This document shows positions 22,801 to 34,914 of a DNA stretch of 64,000 nucleotides, piece by piece. This DNA comes from Andrena cerasifolii (lineage: Eukaryota; Arthropoda; Insecta; Hymenoptera; Andrenidae). The notes beneath the pieces are model-generated. The model saw only the letters and a list, made by a program, of their open reading frames with translations. It was not told where the DNA came from and did no database searches. Positions within the stretch are counted from its first letter, which is position 1. Each line of letters opens with the position of its first letter. Location: contig NC_135119.1 in NCBI RefSeq assembly GCF_050908995.1, forward strand, positions 11,160,001-11,224,000, given 5' to 3'. Position numbers and translations under genes: made by a program.

Positions 22801-25800
22801 TCTGGAAATGCCATCTCTACCAATGCAAACCAACTTTTTTGGTGTGTTTAGACCGCCAACGGTTTCATATGTTTCTTTATATCTCGAAATAGTAATAATA
22901 TCATCGTAATTTCCGGATGGCTTCACATCAATTGTTAAAGTTGGCACAAGTACATTTCTGAAATTTCTAATTTTCAAAATCTCTTGATGTTTAGGTATAT
23001 TGATTGCACACCCAGCTGTAAACAAAGATTTTGTAAGAAGAGATTTAAAGATACTTGACAAAGAAACTTTGTAAGAAACGGAGATCTGAAGCTAGTTACC
23101 GATATTCTATTTTGCAGATACATATACCATTATATTATTACGTTTCCATGATAAGAATATGATAATATACTTGCGTTTATTTGAAGAGGTTGCGAGATTG
23201 GCCAGCATAACTAAAGCGTGTGATAACTTATCCATTTCATTCACAATTGAGCTGACATTTGGTTCCGATAATTCATGTAACAGTTTCTGAGCTCCAAGAA
23301 CTCTAGGCTCTAAAGTCTTACTCTTTTTAACTGTATCGTACTCGTAATCGCCATACAAATTTTTCAATGCCAATAATACTGGCAACGTATGGTGCGGATG
23401 TTCTAGAGCACAACGTTGCATAAGTTTATATATCTTTTCAGAGAATTCATCGAAAACATTATTCATATGCGCTGCTAACTGTGGAGCGAGTGGAATGAAC
23501 TTAAAAGATGGTATTTTGTTAAGATGTATATTTAATAAATCATTCACTTCTTTTTCATGTATATTGTCTAACCAAAGTGCTATTATCCTAAATATTAATA
23601 GATTATAGTCCTCGCTTTGTTGGAGTACTATCAAATAATATCTGTGCAAAGGAAAATATATAACGACAATATATATATTATTAAATGTTCAACGCATCAA
23701 TAACATTTGTAAAATCTTACGCTCATAAAAATTTTATTTACACTAATAGACTTACCGTAGTGCTAAGATTAAATAATTGTCTCTTTCCCTCTGTATGTGC
23801 TCCAGTTCTGCGGCATCGTTTGAGTGTTGCCTTTGGTTCAAAATCAAAGCCTTCCTAACATCTTTATCCGCACTCATCGAGTTTAGACTAATCCCTTTAC
23901 AAGGATATGTAACGCATTCTTTCAGGCTTTCAAATTGAGGAGATCTCATATACGAGCATATTTGCTCAAATTGGGCATCAGCAAAGCGAGCCAGTGCTAC
24001 TTGTGTGTTATGTAAATTCTTAATACTGTTAGTAGTTTTATCATTAATCGACATGCTTATATCTATGGACTTGGAGTAATATTCGTTTATCACAGTCTGA
24101 AAAATAAAAGTAGATTATAAAATCTGATTACTGGTATCTAAATATATCATTTTTATAATTTACGTTAGATTTGTGACGCTCACCTGAGCATTTTCCGACT
24201 TCGTTTCGGCCATCCAGTCTCCATAAACTCGTAATATCCGTGCTCGTAAATTTGGATCCAAGGTCTCTTTGTGCATTAGCTTACGTAAAAGGAATCGTCC
24301 GATTTCCAAATCTTTTCTAAGTCGTGCTAACAGAGCTTCCCGATAAAGCAACTGATCTTGAATTTTCGCAGGCAAATCCCTTTGTTTCGCTAAGACAGCT
24401 TTAACGAAGAATATGTAGATATGAATAAAATGTGTATACATAAATTAAATGCTCTTCTAATTTCTATATTTATTCTTTGTATACCTAGCGAACGTGTAGC
24501 AACAGGCAAATTTTCTTTATCCGCTGCTATTTTTGAGATTTCCAAATACGTATTAAAAAGTGCATTCTTAATATTTATGTTATTAGCTAAAGTATCATTT
24601 ATCTGGTACATAACAGTTCTTTGAGTTAAAATAGGTTCAATGTATTGAAACTCATTGAAATTTGCTACATTTTGCTGTTGCCACTTTTGTAATACTTTCT
24701 CATACTCGTCTTCTTTAGCAGAACTTAATTCTTCGATCTCGCGAATTAATTGTAACTGCATCAACTTTTCATATATTGTTTTAGTGCTTTCTGAAAGTAA
24801 TGTGCTCTTATTGTCAGATAGAATAATATTACTCATATATTAAGAAGTTTATCGATTCTTACCTAGACTAATATTCCTGAGTGCTTTGACAATACTCATG
24901 CGAGCACTCTCAACTGCATTTTGTACACCTATTCCATTACCCTCATGAAAATATTTCAATGCTTGGTAGTGGTAAGAATGGTAATCAATTTCCCTCGTTC
25001 CTGATTTTAATTTATCATCATTTTGTGTATATAACGCCTGGTTCGCGTCGCAAAGATTCCAATTACTAAGTCGCCAAGCACATTCGTATTGAATATCTTC
25101 GTCTATTTTTTCACCAGTTTTAGATATGGTAGATATAAAATAGCCAAGTAAAAATTGAAGACCAGACTGGTGTAGTCCGTTTGCCATTTCTGCAATGCCA
25201 TATAATCAATTACATATCTATGCTCGAAAACTGTTACAAGTAGATATATTTTTTACATAAATTAGGCTGCTCGTATCATTGAACTAATACTATAGTTAGA
25301 GTCCATCTGTGGAGACAAAGGTTTTCAAATCTAATCTACTATTAAATATTTCTATTTGTTTCCCATAATCAAGAAAATATTTGTAATAAAACGTATTCTT
25401 CCTGACATAACAAATGGATGCAAAAAGCAAATGTTCTGTGATGGAAACAATGTTCATTTATATACTTTGAAGTATCAATCCAGCTTTGTGTAAATATTCT
25501 ATAGAATATATAATAGTAATTCATTAAACAAGCAAACATACCGCTTACTAAAACGCGGGCGCAAACCGCTCGTCTGCGCCGGGCCTTAGGGGCGGTATTA
25601 TCAGTCGTTGCTTAAGACCAAGATCGTCTTAAGCCTGTGGCATACTCTACTAGTCTAGTAGATTAGTAAAGGATGCCGGATGCTTAAGACGATCTTAGTC
25701 TTAAGCAACGACTGATAATACCGCCCTAGGTGTCCAAAAGACGTAATTTGAAATACTAATTCGTTTACTCGCCTTGGATTACAGACGTGTTTCCAAAAGA

Positions 25801-28800
25801 GAGTTCTACGTCCTCGGCTAACATTACTCTACTCCATTCGTGAGTATGAACGTAATGCTGTATACGAGTAGAATAATCTTCCAAATGCGAAGAACCAGTA
25901 CCACTAATGGCATCAAAATCACCTATTTCTGCATAAGTATCTCTAAGTATACTCTGTAAGACTTTTCCTTCTTCTGGTACCAGTTCGTAAATACGATCAA
26001 TTTTTGAGACACTAGAAACTGTACTATAATCGCATAAAATATTTTCGCAAGACAATTCTGCATATAATATCGCGGTATAAAATGCTGAACAATACTGCGC
26101 AGCCTTCGCAATGTACATATAATTCAACTTTAAATTAACATTATCAGGAACTTGTATTCTAATATAATTTATAATATTTAACATACAACGCACAATTTGA
26201 CGGTCGCAGCTTGTGGTATTGTGCGCTACGTACGAAGAAACATTAGCTTCCGTTACAAAGTTAAAATGATAATGAAAAAATTCATTGATACACGAACACA
26301 ACGCAGTTGTGTGCTTCTTATCTATATGAATTAATAGAAAAATAATTCTTGGTAAAATTAATTCGCAGAAGTCAGTGCTTAATGCGCAAACAGGTGTTAA
26401 ACTTTTAGAATAAAATCGTGTAAAACATTCTGCGATTTTACATGTGATTTCGACAATCCAATTCGAATATGAGCCAGCGGATTGAACTGTCCAAATAACA
26501 TTAGTCGGATTTATAATACTCTGAATTTTTGTATTATCTATACCAATGTCTTTGATATCGGAAACTTTTCCAACTGTAAATAGTTTAATATACTTTAAAG
26601 GTAATACTAACTGCGACTCGTTTAAAACATTTTGTAAGCGTTCAATGTATTTGGTATTCAACAATTTTCGTCCCCAAGCGGATGAGAATACAGCATAAAG
26701 TGCATCAGCGCTGACTTTTCGAAGTCCTACATCACTTTGAAATAGAAATTTGGACATTGCGATTACTATTCTATATGTTAATATTTCTACTAAGTCAGAA
26801 GTTTCTTTAACGTGGCTTTTTTCTAAATGCAATATCATCGACGTTAAGTCAGTCGGGCCTAGTTCGCTTAAACAGTTTGATGCTTTAATCGCAACATTTA
26901 CATCGGGAGAGGCTGTTAACTTTATGAGCTTGTATATTAACCAATGTAGCACACTTGAATCGTAATCCTCGGGCAAACCACGCGAAGTCTCAAGTTTATC
27001 GTACAATTGCTGTAATTCTTCTCCGCGGGTTGACAATTGTAGTTGCAAATGTGAAACATCCTCTGTACTGTAGTTTACGTTTCTATCAACTAGAGAGTTC
27101 AAGAAGTGTCGTACCTCTTCTTCTAAACTATAAAGTCTTTCGGTATTATATTTCAAAGCATTATGTACACTCCGCATTTCTTGAAAAACAGGAACATTTG
27201 GAAAAGAATTCAACTTCTCTATCGCATCGCATAGTATCTCCTTCTGGTCGATTAACAAAAAATCAAGTATTTTTAGAGCTATTGGCATTTCATCTGTCTG
27301 TACGATAGGAATTAAAGTTGCAACAATGAAGCTGAGAATGTCTTTGATTTCGTCGCTTCTTCTAGGTAATACGTGCTTTATAAATTTGTAAAAATATTTG
27401 CACGCCACTTCGGACAGAATGTCGTCGTTCCTTTTAATTATATGAAGTAAACTATAGCTAATATCTTTTATCACAAAGTTGGATAATTTATTGAAATAAT
27501 CTTGGTTCAGTTCTTCGGTAATTAGTGTAACAAAGAATACATATTGATGAAAAGCTTTTATCTTATGTTCCGTAAATTTATTTCTGTAAATGTTGCTGAT
27601 TAGACGCAACAGTATTTTCTGCAATATATTCGGACAATTGTTTACTAAAACAGATTGTATAGACGTTTCTTCTAGAAAAAAGTTACTTTCCATATATTCT
27701 AAACAACTGGTAATCGCTGGCTTTTTGAAATGAGGAGGATCTGTTAACGCGAATGAAATTCGTATCTTTAACATTTTCTCGAGATAGTCTTCATCGTGTA
27801 ATCTTTCAATAAGATACGTTAATGTTTCTCCGAATTTGTCATTAAATAAGCTGGAGAATTCTTTTACTCGAACAAATTCGTCTTGGTTCGATACCAACTT
27901 ATGGAACATCTGGTTTGCTAATCTTTTTCTACCACTGTCAGTATCCTCGCTTATACAAAGTAATAGCCACGCCAGAATTCGTGGAAAGATATTTTCAATA
28001 ATTTCTTCGAATGATAAATTCACGCGATCGCAGAGAGACATGACGCTAGAAAATTCTAAATTCTGAAGTTTTATAAATACCAACGTATCGATATACGTTT
28101 TATAAAATTGTCCTTCAGACTTACATTCTGTCAAGCTCAAAGGAAATGGTTGTGACGAATATTTTGAGTTAAACCAATAGCTCATTAAATAACTTGAATT
28201 TTCCTTAATAAGGCTCGAATAACATATTTCGTCCTTTATAGTACTTATTGCTTTTGGTATTATTTGAGTTTCTATCTTCTGGTCTATAACAAAGCGTACC
28301 ATTGCCAACAAAGCGCGGCATTGAAATGCTCCGTTCGTGGAGATTATACCAGCAAGCACTAGTAAAACACTTGCTACTTTGGTGTCATTCTGATCAATTT
28401 TCGCATTAGCATTTGTTATTTCAGTAGCAGTAATGAAATTATTTATCGAGTTCTCGATTTCTATAAACAGCGTTTCCTTCCATTCGAAAGCAATGCTCCT
28501 TGAAGAATATATTTCTTCTACACAGTTAATTGCTTCTAATCTCACAGCAAATAAGGGACTAGTAAGAGACGACAAAACACATTTAATTATTGGCACAAAT
28601 TGATTGGGAGAATCGTGTAATCTATAATGAAAAAGAGAAGGACTGAGACGAATAATCCTTGAAACGCATTTAGTAAATTCTACGTGAACAAGAAAATATT
28701 TCATTTTAGACAGAAATGTGCTCAGCTCAGAAATAATATTCATTAAATCGCTTAGGTCCCTATTATTATCCGCACTATACTTTAACAAGTATGGTAAAAC

Positions 28801-31800
28801 AGTTAACATATGAAGAATAGCAGTTTCATCCTTACGATACTTATGATATAATTCCATCCAATTTTTGAATGGTATTTGTTCGTGGTTTCTCCACAATTCT
28901 TTCTTGTCATATTTCGGTAAAGATTCTAGGACTATCATGGCCATTTTGAAATTAATTGTATGCGAAAGATCGTACATATCTATTTTAAGTAAATAGGTCA
29001 TAAGTTTCGTTTGCATCGTACTCTTTTCTTGCCCCACGTCCATACAACAGAACAATGTTAAAGCTTTCGTTGTTTGTATTCTAATCGTACCTTTCTTACA
29101 AAAGCTACATTGTTTTTCGCGCAGGGCTGCTTCGTCTAAGAATTTACGCCTGCTTTGGAAAGAACTATAATCTTCGTAGTAATTGTTTGCTGTCTCATAA
29201 TCGGCAATTTTATTATCTTCGATATTCATCAGGTTGAATATGTTCTTTAACATTTCTAAATTTGCAAAAGAGACAATTATTTTTGCCACATCTGTATCGT
29301 ATGATGTCCCGTACAACACGTTAAGTGCTTTTATTATATTACAAAGATAGTTGTATTTGATTTTTGTTAGGTCCATATTCGCTAATAAAGAATAAGCAAT
29401 GTCTAAATATTTTTTCATAATGGGTACAAGGCACACTTCCTCAATATTCGCAGCTATCATATTCAGCTGTCTCATCATCGATATTACTCTTGCTATAACA
29501 GCGATTTTTATTATAATTATATGCACATTATTGCTTTTACTACTTTCATTAATACTGTTACATAAATTCTTCATTAACGAATTTACAATATCTTGCATAT
29601 AGAGTATGTGTTCAGTTGCATGTTTGTTTTGTGCAACATCTTCCTCTTCTGTTTTGATAAATAATTTCTCATTATATCTTAACAATAAGTAGCAATTCTC
29701 GATATGTTCGTGAACTGAATTGATACAGTCCTCGCTTTTTAAGCAGTTACATGTATCATTGATAGGTTCGACAAATTTTATCTGTTTCTCGTGCTTCGAC
29801 TTTGACGTAATACTGATCAGTAATGAGCATAACTCGTCAATTATTATTTGCGTTGCCACCTTCTGCCAGGGTATATTCAATGCCCAGTTTAGAAGGCACG
29901 ACCTGACAGAATTTGAATTCATTGTTGGTGAACACATATTTATATTGAACATTGCGATGTCGGTTGGCAACGGAAAATATTCACAAACTATTATTAACGT
30001 ACGAAGACTCATGACAGACCACTTCATAACATTTGTCAGATAAAGCTTTAACAGCGGATTTGGATTTGTTATTTTATTATTTATTATAAAAAGTTGCGTG
30101 AGTTTGTGAGTTGACTTCTCATTCTGATTTACGTTCAAAGACCTGAAATTATAAATTACTACTAATAAAATTTCATGTTCTTTTATATAAGTCTTAAATA
30201 ATGTAAATTATAAACTGTTTACCTTAACAAAAAATCCCATATCTTATCCCAATAAATGTTTGAGTTTTCTATATCTATCGCGGAAAACGTTTTTTCATTT
30301 GCTAGGAGAACAGCAGCCAATTCATATAAATTATCCATGATGGCCTCCTCCTCTTTACAAGATTGTGTGAAAAAGTCTACAAAGATTTTTAAGAACTCTA
30401 CAAGATCTTGCGACTTTAAACATTCGGGATATTCTTTAAGTAAGACAATTAATATCTGTATTATTGGCCAAGCTTCTTTCGCGTTACTATCAATAATCGT
30501 ATCAACTAATGCCTTCATTTTGGTAGTAATTCGTCTTCGTTTTATTGGCTGTGAGTAATCATACTCATTCACCACCATGTTTTCAATAACTACATTTGGA
30601 TTTTCCAGTACTTGTTTAAAAACTAAAATAATTTTATATTGCCATGTTTATTAGTCAATGAAATACGTTTATCATACGAGTTTCATTTGTAATAGAATGC
30701 AAGAATTACCTTCGCTCGCAAGATAAATGAAACTTTTTGAAAGTACATCCACATTCATATCTTTCAAGACCATTAAATGCATGCTCTTAAGTAACGCACA
30801 CCACTGTTTCCAATTATGAGCATAGGCACCATCATCCGCTTTACATATTCCTTTGGGATGATGAATTTTAATAAAAAGCAATAGAAGCTTATATTTCTCC
30901 ACGGAACTTGTTAAGCCAATTATGTGTGGTAATATATTTTCGCTAAACTGACAAAGCGTTATTCTGTACTCAGTCGCGACTCGTTGGCACACCGTATTTG
31001 TTAATTTATAAGCAGATTCTGCTAATGTGTCGTAGTTCCCTTTTACATCAAGAAAAACACTTTCTGAAAATAGATAGAATACAATTATACTCTAGTACGT
31101 AATTAAACATAAACTTGCTACAGTCTTCCTTGGATTATTGAAACGCTATTTTCCCCGGATTATCGGGAAATACCTACCCACCCCACAGTTTTGCTTCCTC
31201 GCCGCGAGCGAGGGCCTGCGGTCCTAGGTAGGCCGCCCGTTAACTGCAGAGGGCAATAAAACCATTGGGCCAGGTAAAATACCCAATACAGAAAAATGAA
31301 ATGTTCATGTTTTTGATAAGTGTTCATGAAAGTATTACCAATGAATTTTTCAAGGTTTCTCGATGAAAATGAGTTCAAACGTGAAGCAAACCGGTCTATT
31401 CTAAGTGAACGTCACTACGTTCACTAAATGTTGTAATTTACACAGTGGAAAGTGACTTCTTCTCGTTACACACTATGTAATACTGCAGAAGAGAATTTAA
31501 AACGAGAATATCAACGACTTCACCAAATTGTAAAGTGTCTGCTGAAGATTGCTTAAATGCAGCCTTCAGGAGAAATTGCCTGGATGTTTAGTACCTATTT
31601 GGTATTAAGAAGATTGGCAAATTACTACGATAATTGCAGGAGAAATGTTGAGTTAACCACCAGAAGTGAGCTTTTCCCTTAAACCGGGGAACTTGAATTC
31701 TAATCGTGTTTTCATAATAAAAAATAGGCCGAATTGCTTCGTGTTTGGACTCATTTTCGTCGACATAAATTCACCAATCCATCGGTAATACTATCACCAC

Positions 31801-33060
31801 AGTGTAATCGGTAATATGAAAAGTTTCATGTTCAATACTGAGTGACTCGATTTGCCATTGACCGAGGGTCTCCCGCTGATGCGCTATTTCAGTCACCCTC
31901 GGTTTACATCGATCAGTCTCCTTGTCAGACGGTTCAGGCGAGGGCCCTGACAAGGGTCAATTTATTAAGTGCTAACTACTGCCCCTGCCCCGGTTTATCG
32001 AGAATTTCTCGGTCCCAAATCGTTCTCGATAATCCAGGGAAGACTGTAATTGAATAAAAGTATCAAAACTTTGCTACATCGTTTAGGAGAATTTATATAA
32101 TCAATTTTATTTAAAAGAAATTCTACCATACCTAAAAATGAAAATACTTTCGTTACATCGAGAAGCAGATTCAAATGCGAACAACCATGATATACAATCA
32201 TCTGTAATCCATCTATAGCAGCTTGTTTACTTGTAACGTTAGATACCCTTTTATAGAAACGTTTACATATCTTTAGTAATTCTTGCCAATTTTCAGGTAC
32301 CATATTCGCCTGATACTTTCTAAATGGGAGTATGTAAGAAGTTAGTATACTCATATAAGTTTCATGGTAATATTCATAGAAATTTGATCCCAATATTTGC
32401 AAAACCAATGGCATTATATCTGTGCATTTTAAAAGTGGTACGTCGTAACAATTAGCGTTTTGAACTGTTTTTCGTACGAGATTACATGTATTTTGTCTTT
32501 CTCTAACTGCGACGTTACCGTAAGTTTCCTTATTAGCGAATCTATCCGCTTCCTTTAATAAAAATGTGTGCGTTAATAAATGAAATAGACAAATTTATTC
32601 GAATCATTCTTAGTAATTTTTTTAATTCATACTTACATTTAACAATAGGTTGTGAACCACATGTATTATATATGACCAATTTACAACACCTTTTACATTT
32701 TGTTCAGTACTTTTACAAATAGCATTTAACGCTTCCTCGTTCTCATATAATTCTAACAATTCTATGACACTTTTCTAAAATAGAAAATTACTTAAATTAA
32801 GTGTAAACGGTTTTATTAAATAATACACATTTAATTACGAGTTAATGAAGAATATTTAAAGAAATTCGAAACCCATTGTTTGTTTAAATTATTTCTCAAA
32901 AAAACAGTTTCATGCTATTGAGAAATGCGATTGATAGATACTTTTACTATAATATAGGATAAACGCTTTATTGCAATAAGATACATACCCTCTTGTTTGC
33001 AACTTTTTTACTGCTGGCATTCTCTAATATTTCTTGTATTCTTCCCGAATATTTTGACAT
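19876..33060 (-). CDS. ATM: ATM/TEL1 DNA-damage checkpoint kinase, 18 coding exons
   Basis: PI3K-like serine/threonine kinase that senses double-strand breaks and protects telomeres. Exons: 33060-32989, 32774-32637, 32552-32132, 31063-30710, 30622-30223, 30142-25773, 25189-24863, 24790-24485, 24398-24184, 24096-23756, 23641-23175, 23015-22786, 22362-22246, 21892-21737, 21116-20971, 20893-20787, 20679-20398, 20054-19876. Sum 2875 aa. HEAT-type repeats fill the N-terminal two thirds, largely one 4.37-kb exon. FAT follows, then the kinase: GKDDLRQDAVMQQVF, VPLTQRSGILEW, catalytic GLGDRHLNN (Asp 2702, Asn 2707) and IDFG (Asp 2721). The FATC end is GQVERLIQQARDP...GWQPYL. The exon ending 25773 needs a GC donor, and the one ending 23175 probably does. 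Introns carry several transposons. Confidence 0.95.
21320..21500. repeat. GACGCTC/CACGTG palindrome repeat, copy in an ATM intron
   Basis: Contains two palindromes of the type GACGCTCGTTTTGAGCGTC and two exact CACGTG sites in TCACGTGA contexts, then a tail GCGGAAAAGC...GAAAAGCTAAAC. About 115 bp match the region 33440-33600 upstream of ATM. It lies between the exons at 21892-21737 and 21116-20971. Confidence 0.8.
22463..22754. mobile_element. Pogo/mariner-like MITE in an ATM intron (host of a nested element)
   Basis: The left end CAGACAATCCTCCTATAACG and right end (reverse complement) CAGTAAACCCTCATATAAAG are imperfect inverted repeats starting CAG. Each is bounded by TA (22461-22462 and 22755-22756), as expected for Tc1/mariner/pogo insertion. 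The middle is occupied by a second element at 22555-22704. No coding frame. Confidence 0.75.
22555..22704. mobile_element. Palindromic MITE nested inside the 22463-22754 element
   Basis: The ends AGGCTCCCCCAAACCAACGC and (reverse complement) AGACTCCCCCAAACCAACGC pair over roughly 55 bp, continuing through GCGGAGCGGATA and CCGCGGATCAGATAA. It is strongly GC-rich compared with its host. The terminus GACTCCCCCAAACC also occurs at 1524-1537. Confidence 0.8.
25590..25726. mobile_element. Palindromic MITE, GGGCGGTATT family, full copy
   Basis: The ends GGGCGGTATTATCAGTCGTT and its exact reverse complement bound a 137-bp element whose arms continue through GCTTAAGAC. Its interior CTACTAGTCTAGTAGATTAG is also palindromic. 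It is flanked by TAG on both sides, a possible 3-bp target duplication. Related copies are at 60913-61050 (full) and 8547-8574 (one arm). It lies in the GC-AG intron of ATM. Confidence 0.85.
31121..32046. mobile_element. Pogo/mariner-like non-autonomous element in an ATM intron, 926 bp
   Basis: The termini CAGTCTTCCTTGGATTAT and (reverse complement) CAGTCTTCCCTGGATTAT are inverted repeats. TA dinucleotides flank them (31119-31120 and 32047-32048), the Tc1/mariner/pogo target. A CAGT start fits pogo-like ends. The interior has only short frames with no transposase motif I recognise. It separates the ATM exons 32552-32132 and 31063-30710. Confidence 0.82.
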
Positions 33061-33429
33061 TTTAATCAGAATTTCAAAGAAACTGACATTCTAGGTTCTA
33101 GTAACCGCTATTTGGCAAACTCTTTCTGGTGAAAGTCCTAGGAAGGTGATGTAGGGTTTTTAGTTTTAAGTTTGTACGCCTCCGTGGTTTGTATTGCGCG
33201 CAAAATTTGAATTAATGAATGTGTGGATTTGGTTGCAAGAGTTATGTGATTTGAATGTTCTTTTATTATAAATATTGATATGTTTCCATAGTTTTATGTT
33301 AATTTATTGTACTCATTGAGCTCTAAACACACCTGGAGAGTGAACAGAGCACTTGGCTGGCTTGACGCTGGCGTCAGTTCACCCACATTACCACCCCTCC
33401 TGTAGGTGTTTCCCCCTCCATCACTGCAA
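33061..33429. promoter_or_regulatory. Probable ATM promoter and 5' UTR region
   Basis: This interval lies directly upstream of the ATM start codon at 33060 (minus strand). No TATA-type or other motif stands out and no conserved frame is present. The call rests on position alone. Confidence 0.4.
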
Positions 33430-33730
33430 TTAATCGCTCCGAACTCTGGTCACGTGATTGGTTCTGCCGCTCGTTTTGAGCGTCAAGACTAATCATGTGA
33501 CCGACGCTCAACCAATAAAGGAGCGAGTCAGAGCAAGTCAGAGTGAACGAGCGTCAACGAGCGTCTAGCGGAAAAGCTAAACCGAGTTCAGCTTTTCCGC
33601 TTGATGCTGAAAGTCACGTGCATCGATCACGTGACTTGTTTGACGCTCAAAACGAGCGTCGATGCTGAAAGTCCCGTGGACCGATCACGTCACTGGTTTT
33701 GACGCTCGACGCTCATTTTAAAATGAATTT
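33430..33730. repeat. GACGCTC/CACGTG palindrome repeat cluster upstream of ATM
   Basis: This stretch is built of repeated GACGCTC and its complement GAGCGTC, often paired as GCTCGTTTTGAGC. Three exact CACGTG sites (near 33450, 33615 and 33628) and two one-base variants are interleaved. The centre is a palindrome around CTAAACCGAGTTCAGCTTTTCC. A related copy is in an ATM intron at 21320-21500, so it is a mobile or amplified family, probably a foldback element. Confidence 0.8.
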
Positions 33731-34806
33731 TGGCGTCGCGCATGGCGTCTGAGCACCGTGAAGCATGGTCAAGCACTCTGCTCGTGAGCTTGCGCGGGAA
33801 TATTCAAACAATAAAAAAAACTTATGTTTCGGTTATGTAGCATGTACTCTGAGTTTTAATATAACATGCCGCTTTTACAAAATCACTCCTCGCTCGTGCC
33901 CTCTGAACGGCCTTTTCTTCTAATTCTGGCATGTCGTTCCAAGTTCCTCTTCGGATCCTTCCGTCAAATCAAAGCAGTGGTGTCCACCAGATTTCGTCGG
34001 TGGGTTGTCCTTCAATCATCAATCCATACTTGGACTGTCCTAGGGGTGGACTCAGTGGAGGGGACGATAGGGATGATCCCCCCCAGAGTAATAAAATATA
34101 AAAATATTATGCCATTATATATTATTATGTATAAATCATTAGTGTGGATTTAGTTATGTAGGCTATAGTATCAGGTAGAAATATTAAAATATTAATTGCA
34201 AACAAATTTTAAATCTTGTAAATGAAGGTTCAAAAATGTTCACCCCCTCCAAGAAAGGCTCCTGAATCCGCCTCTGGACTGTCCTTCGCGTTTCTCTCAC
34301 TTTTTAACTAGTCCAAGCATTGTACAATAAATATTATCGCCCCAATAAACCTCGTGACTTATTAAAGACTGCCCGTCTACGTGTGGTTCCAATACGTTAC
34401 ATACGCGCGCATGCGCAAAAACGACGAATGATTTTAAATTGCTCGATGGAGCGCGTCTCGCCAATAAATCGATCGATCGATTACTCGATTACTCTAGTTT
34501 CCGTTGAACTGTCAGAAATAAAACTTTGGCAGTGTGACGACTTCCATTTTTAACCGACTTCAAGAAGGAGGAGGTTATAGATTCAACCCGTATGTATTTT
34601 TTTTATTTTTTTTTTATGTTTGTCCCAGCATAACTCCTCAGCATATAAACCGATTCTGATAATTTTTTTTATTATTATTCGAAAGAGGGCGGTGGTCCCA
34701 TTTTTCCTTTGTGATTTCCTAGGCCGTCCATTTTTCCGACAAAATTCGTCTCACAGAACCTTTGCCACTCGGGCATTTTCCCTTAAATCCACGAATCTTC
34801 CCTTAA
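33731..34806. other. Gene-free spacer
   Basis: No supported gene. From 34550 the sequence CGACTTCAAGAAGGAGGAGG plus a T-rich tract and AACCGATTCTGAT resembles a motif I associate with dispersed insect repeats. This is recognition only; I cannot name the family. Confidence 0.5.
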
Positions 34807-34914
34807 CCCAGGTAGCACACGTCGTCCATAAGGCGTCTTTAAGACGTCTTCAGACGTTTTGAAAGACTGAAAGACGTCTTAAAGACGGCTTATAGACGAC
34901 GTGTGCTATCTGGG
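34807..34914. mobile_element. Palindromic MITE, CCAGATAGCACACG family, copy 1
   Basis: Left end CCCAGGTAGCACACGTCGTC and right end (reverse complement) CCCAGATAGCACACGTCGTC pair as inverted repeats with AAGACGTCTT palindromes inside. TAA flanks both sides (34804-34806, 34915-34917), a possible 3-bp target duplication. A second copy is at 60829-60892. Confidence 0.8.

Noticed and set aside
25923..30138. Plus-strand frames across the big ATM exon
   Set aside because: They are antisense shadows of a frame that aligns with ATM throughout.
31160..31953. Minus-strand frames of 60-72 aa in the 31121-32046 element
   Set aside because: No transposase or host domain; they lie between confirmed transposon ends.
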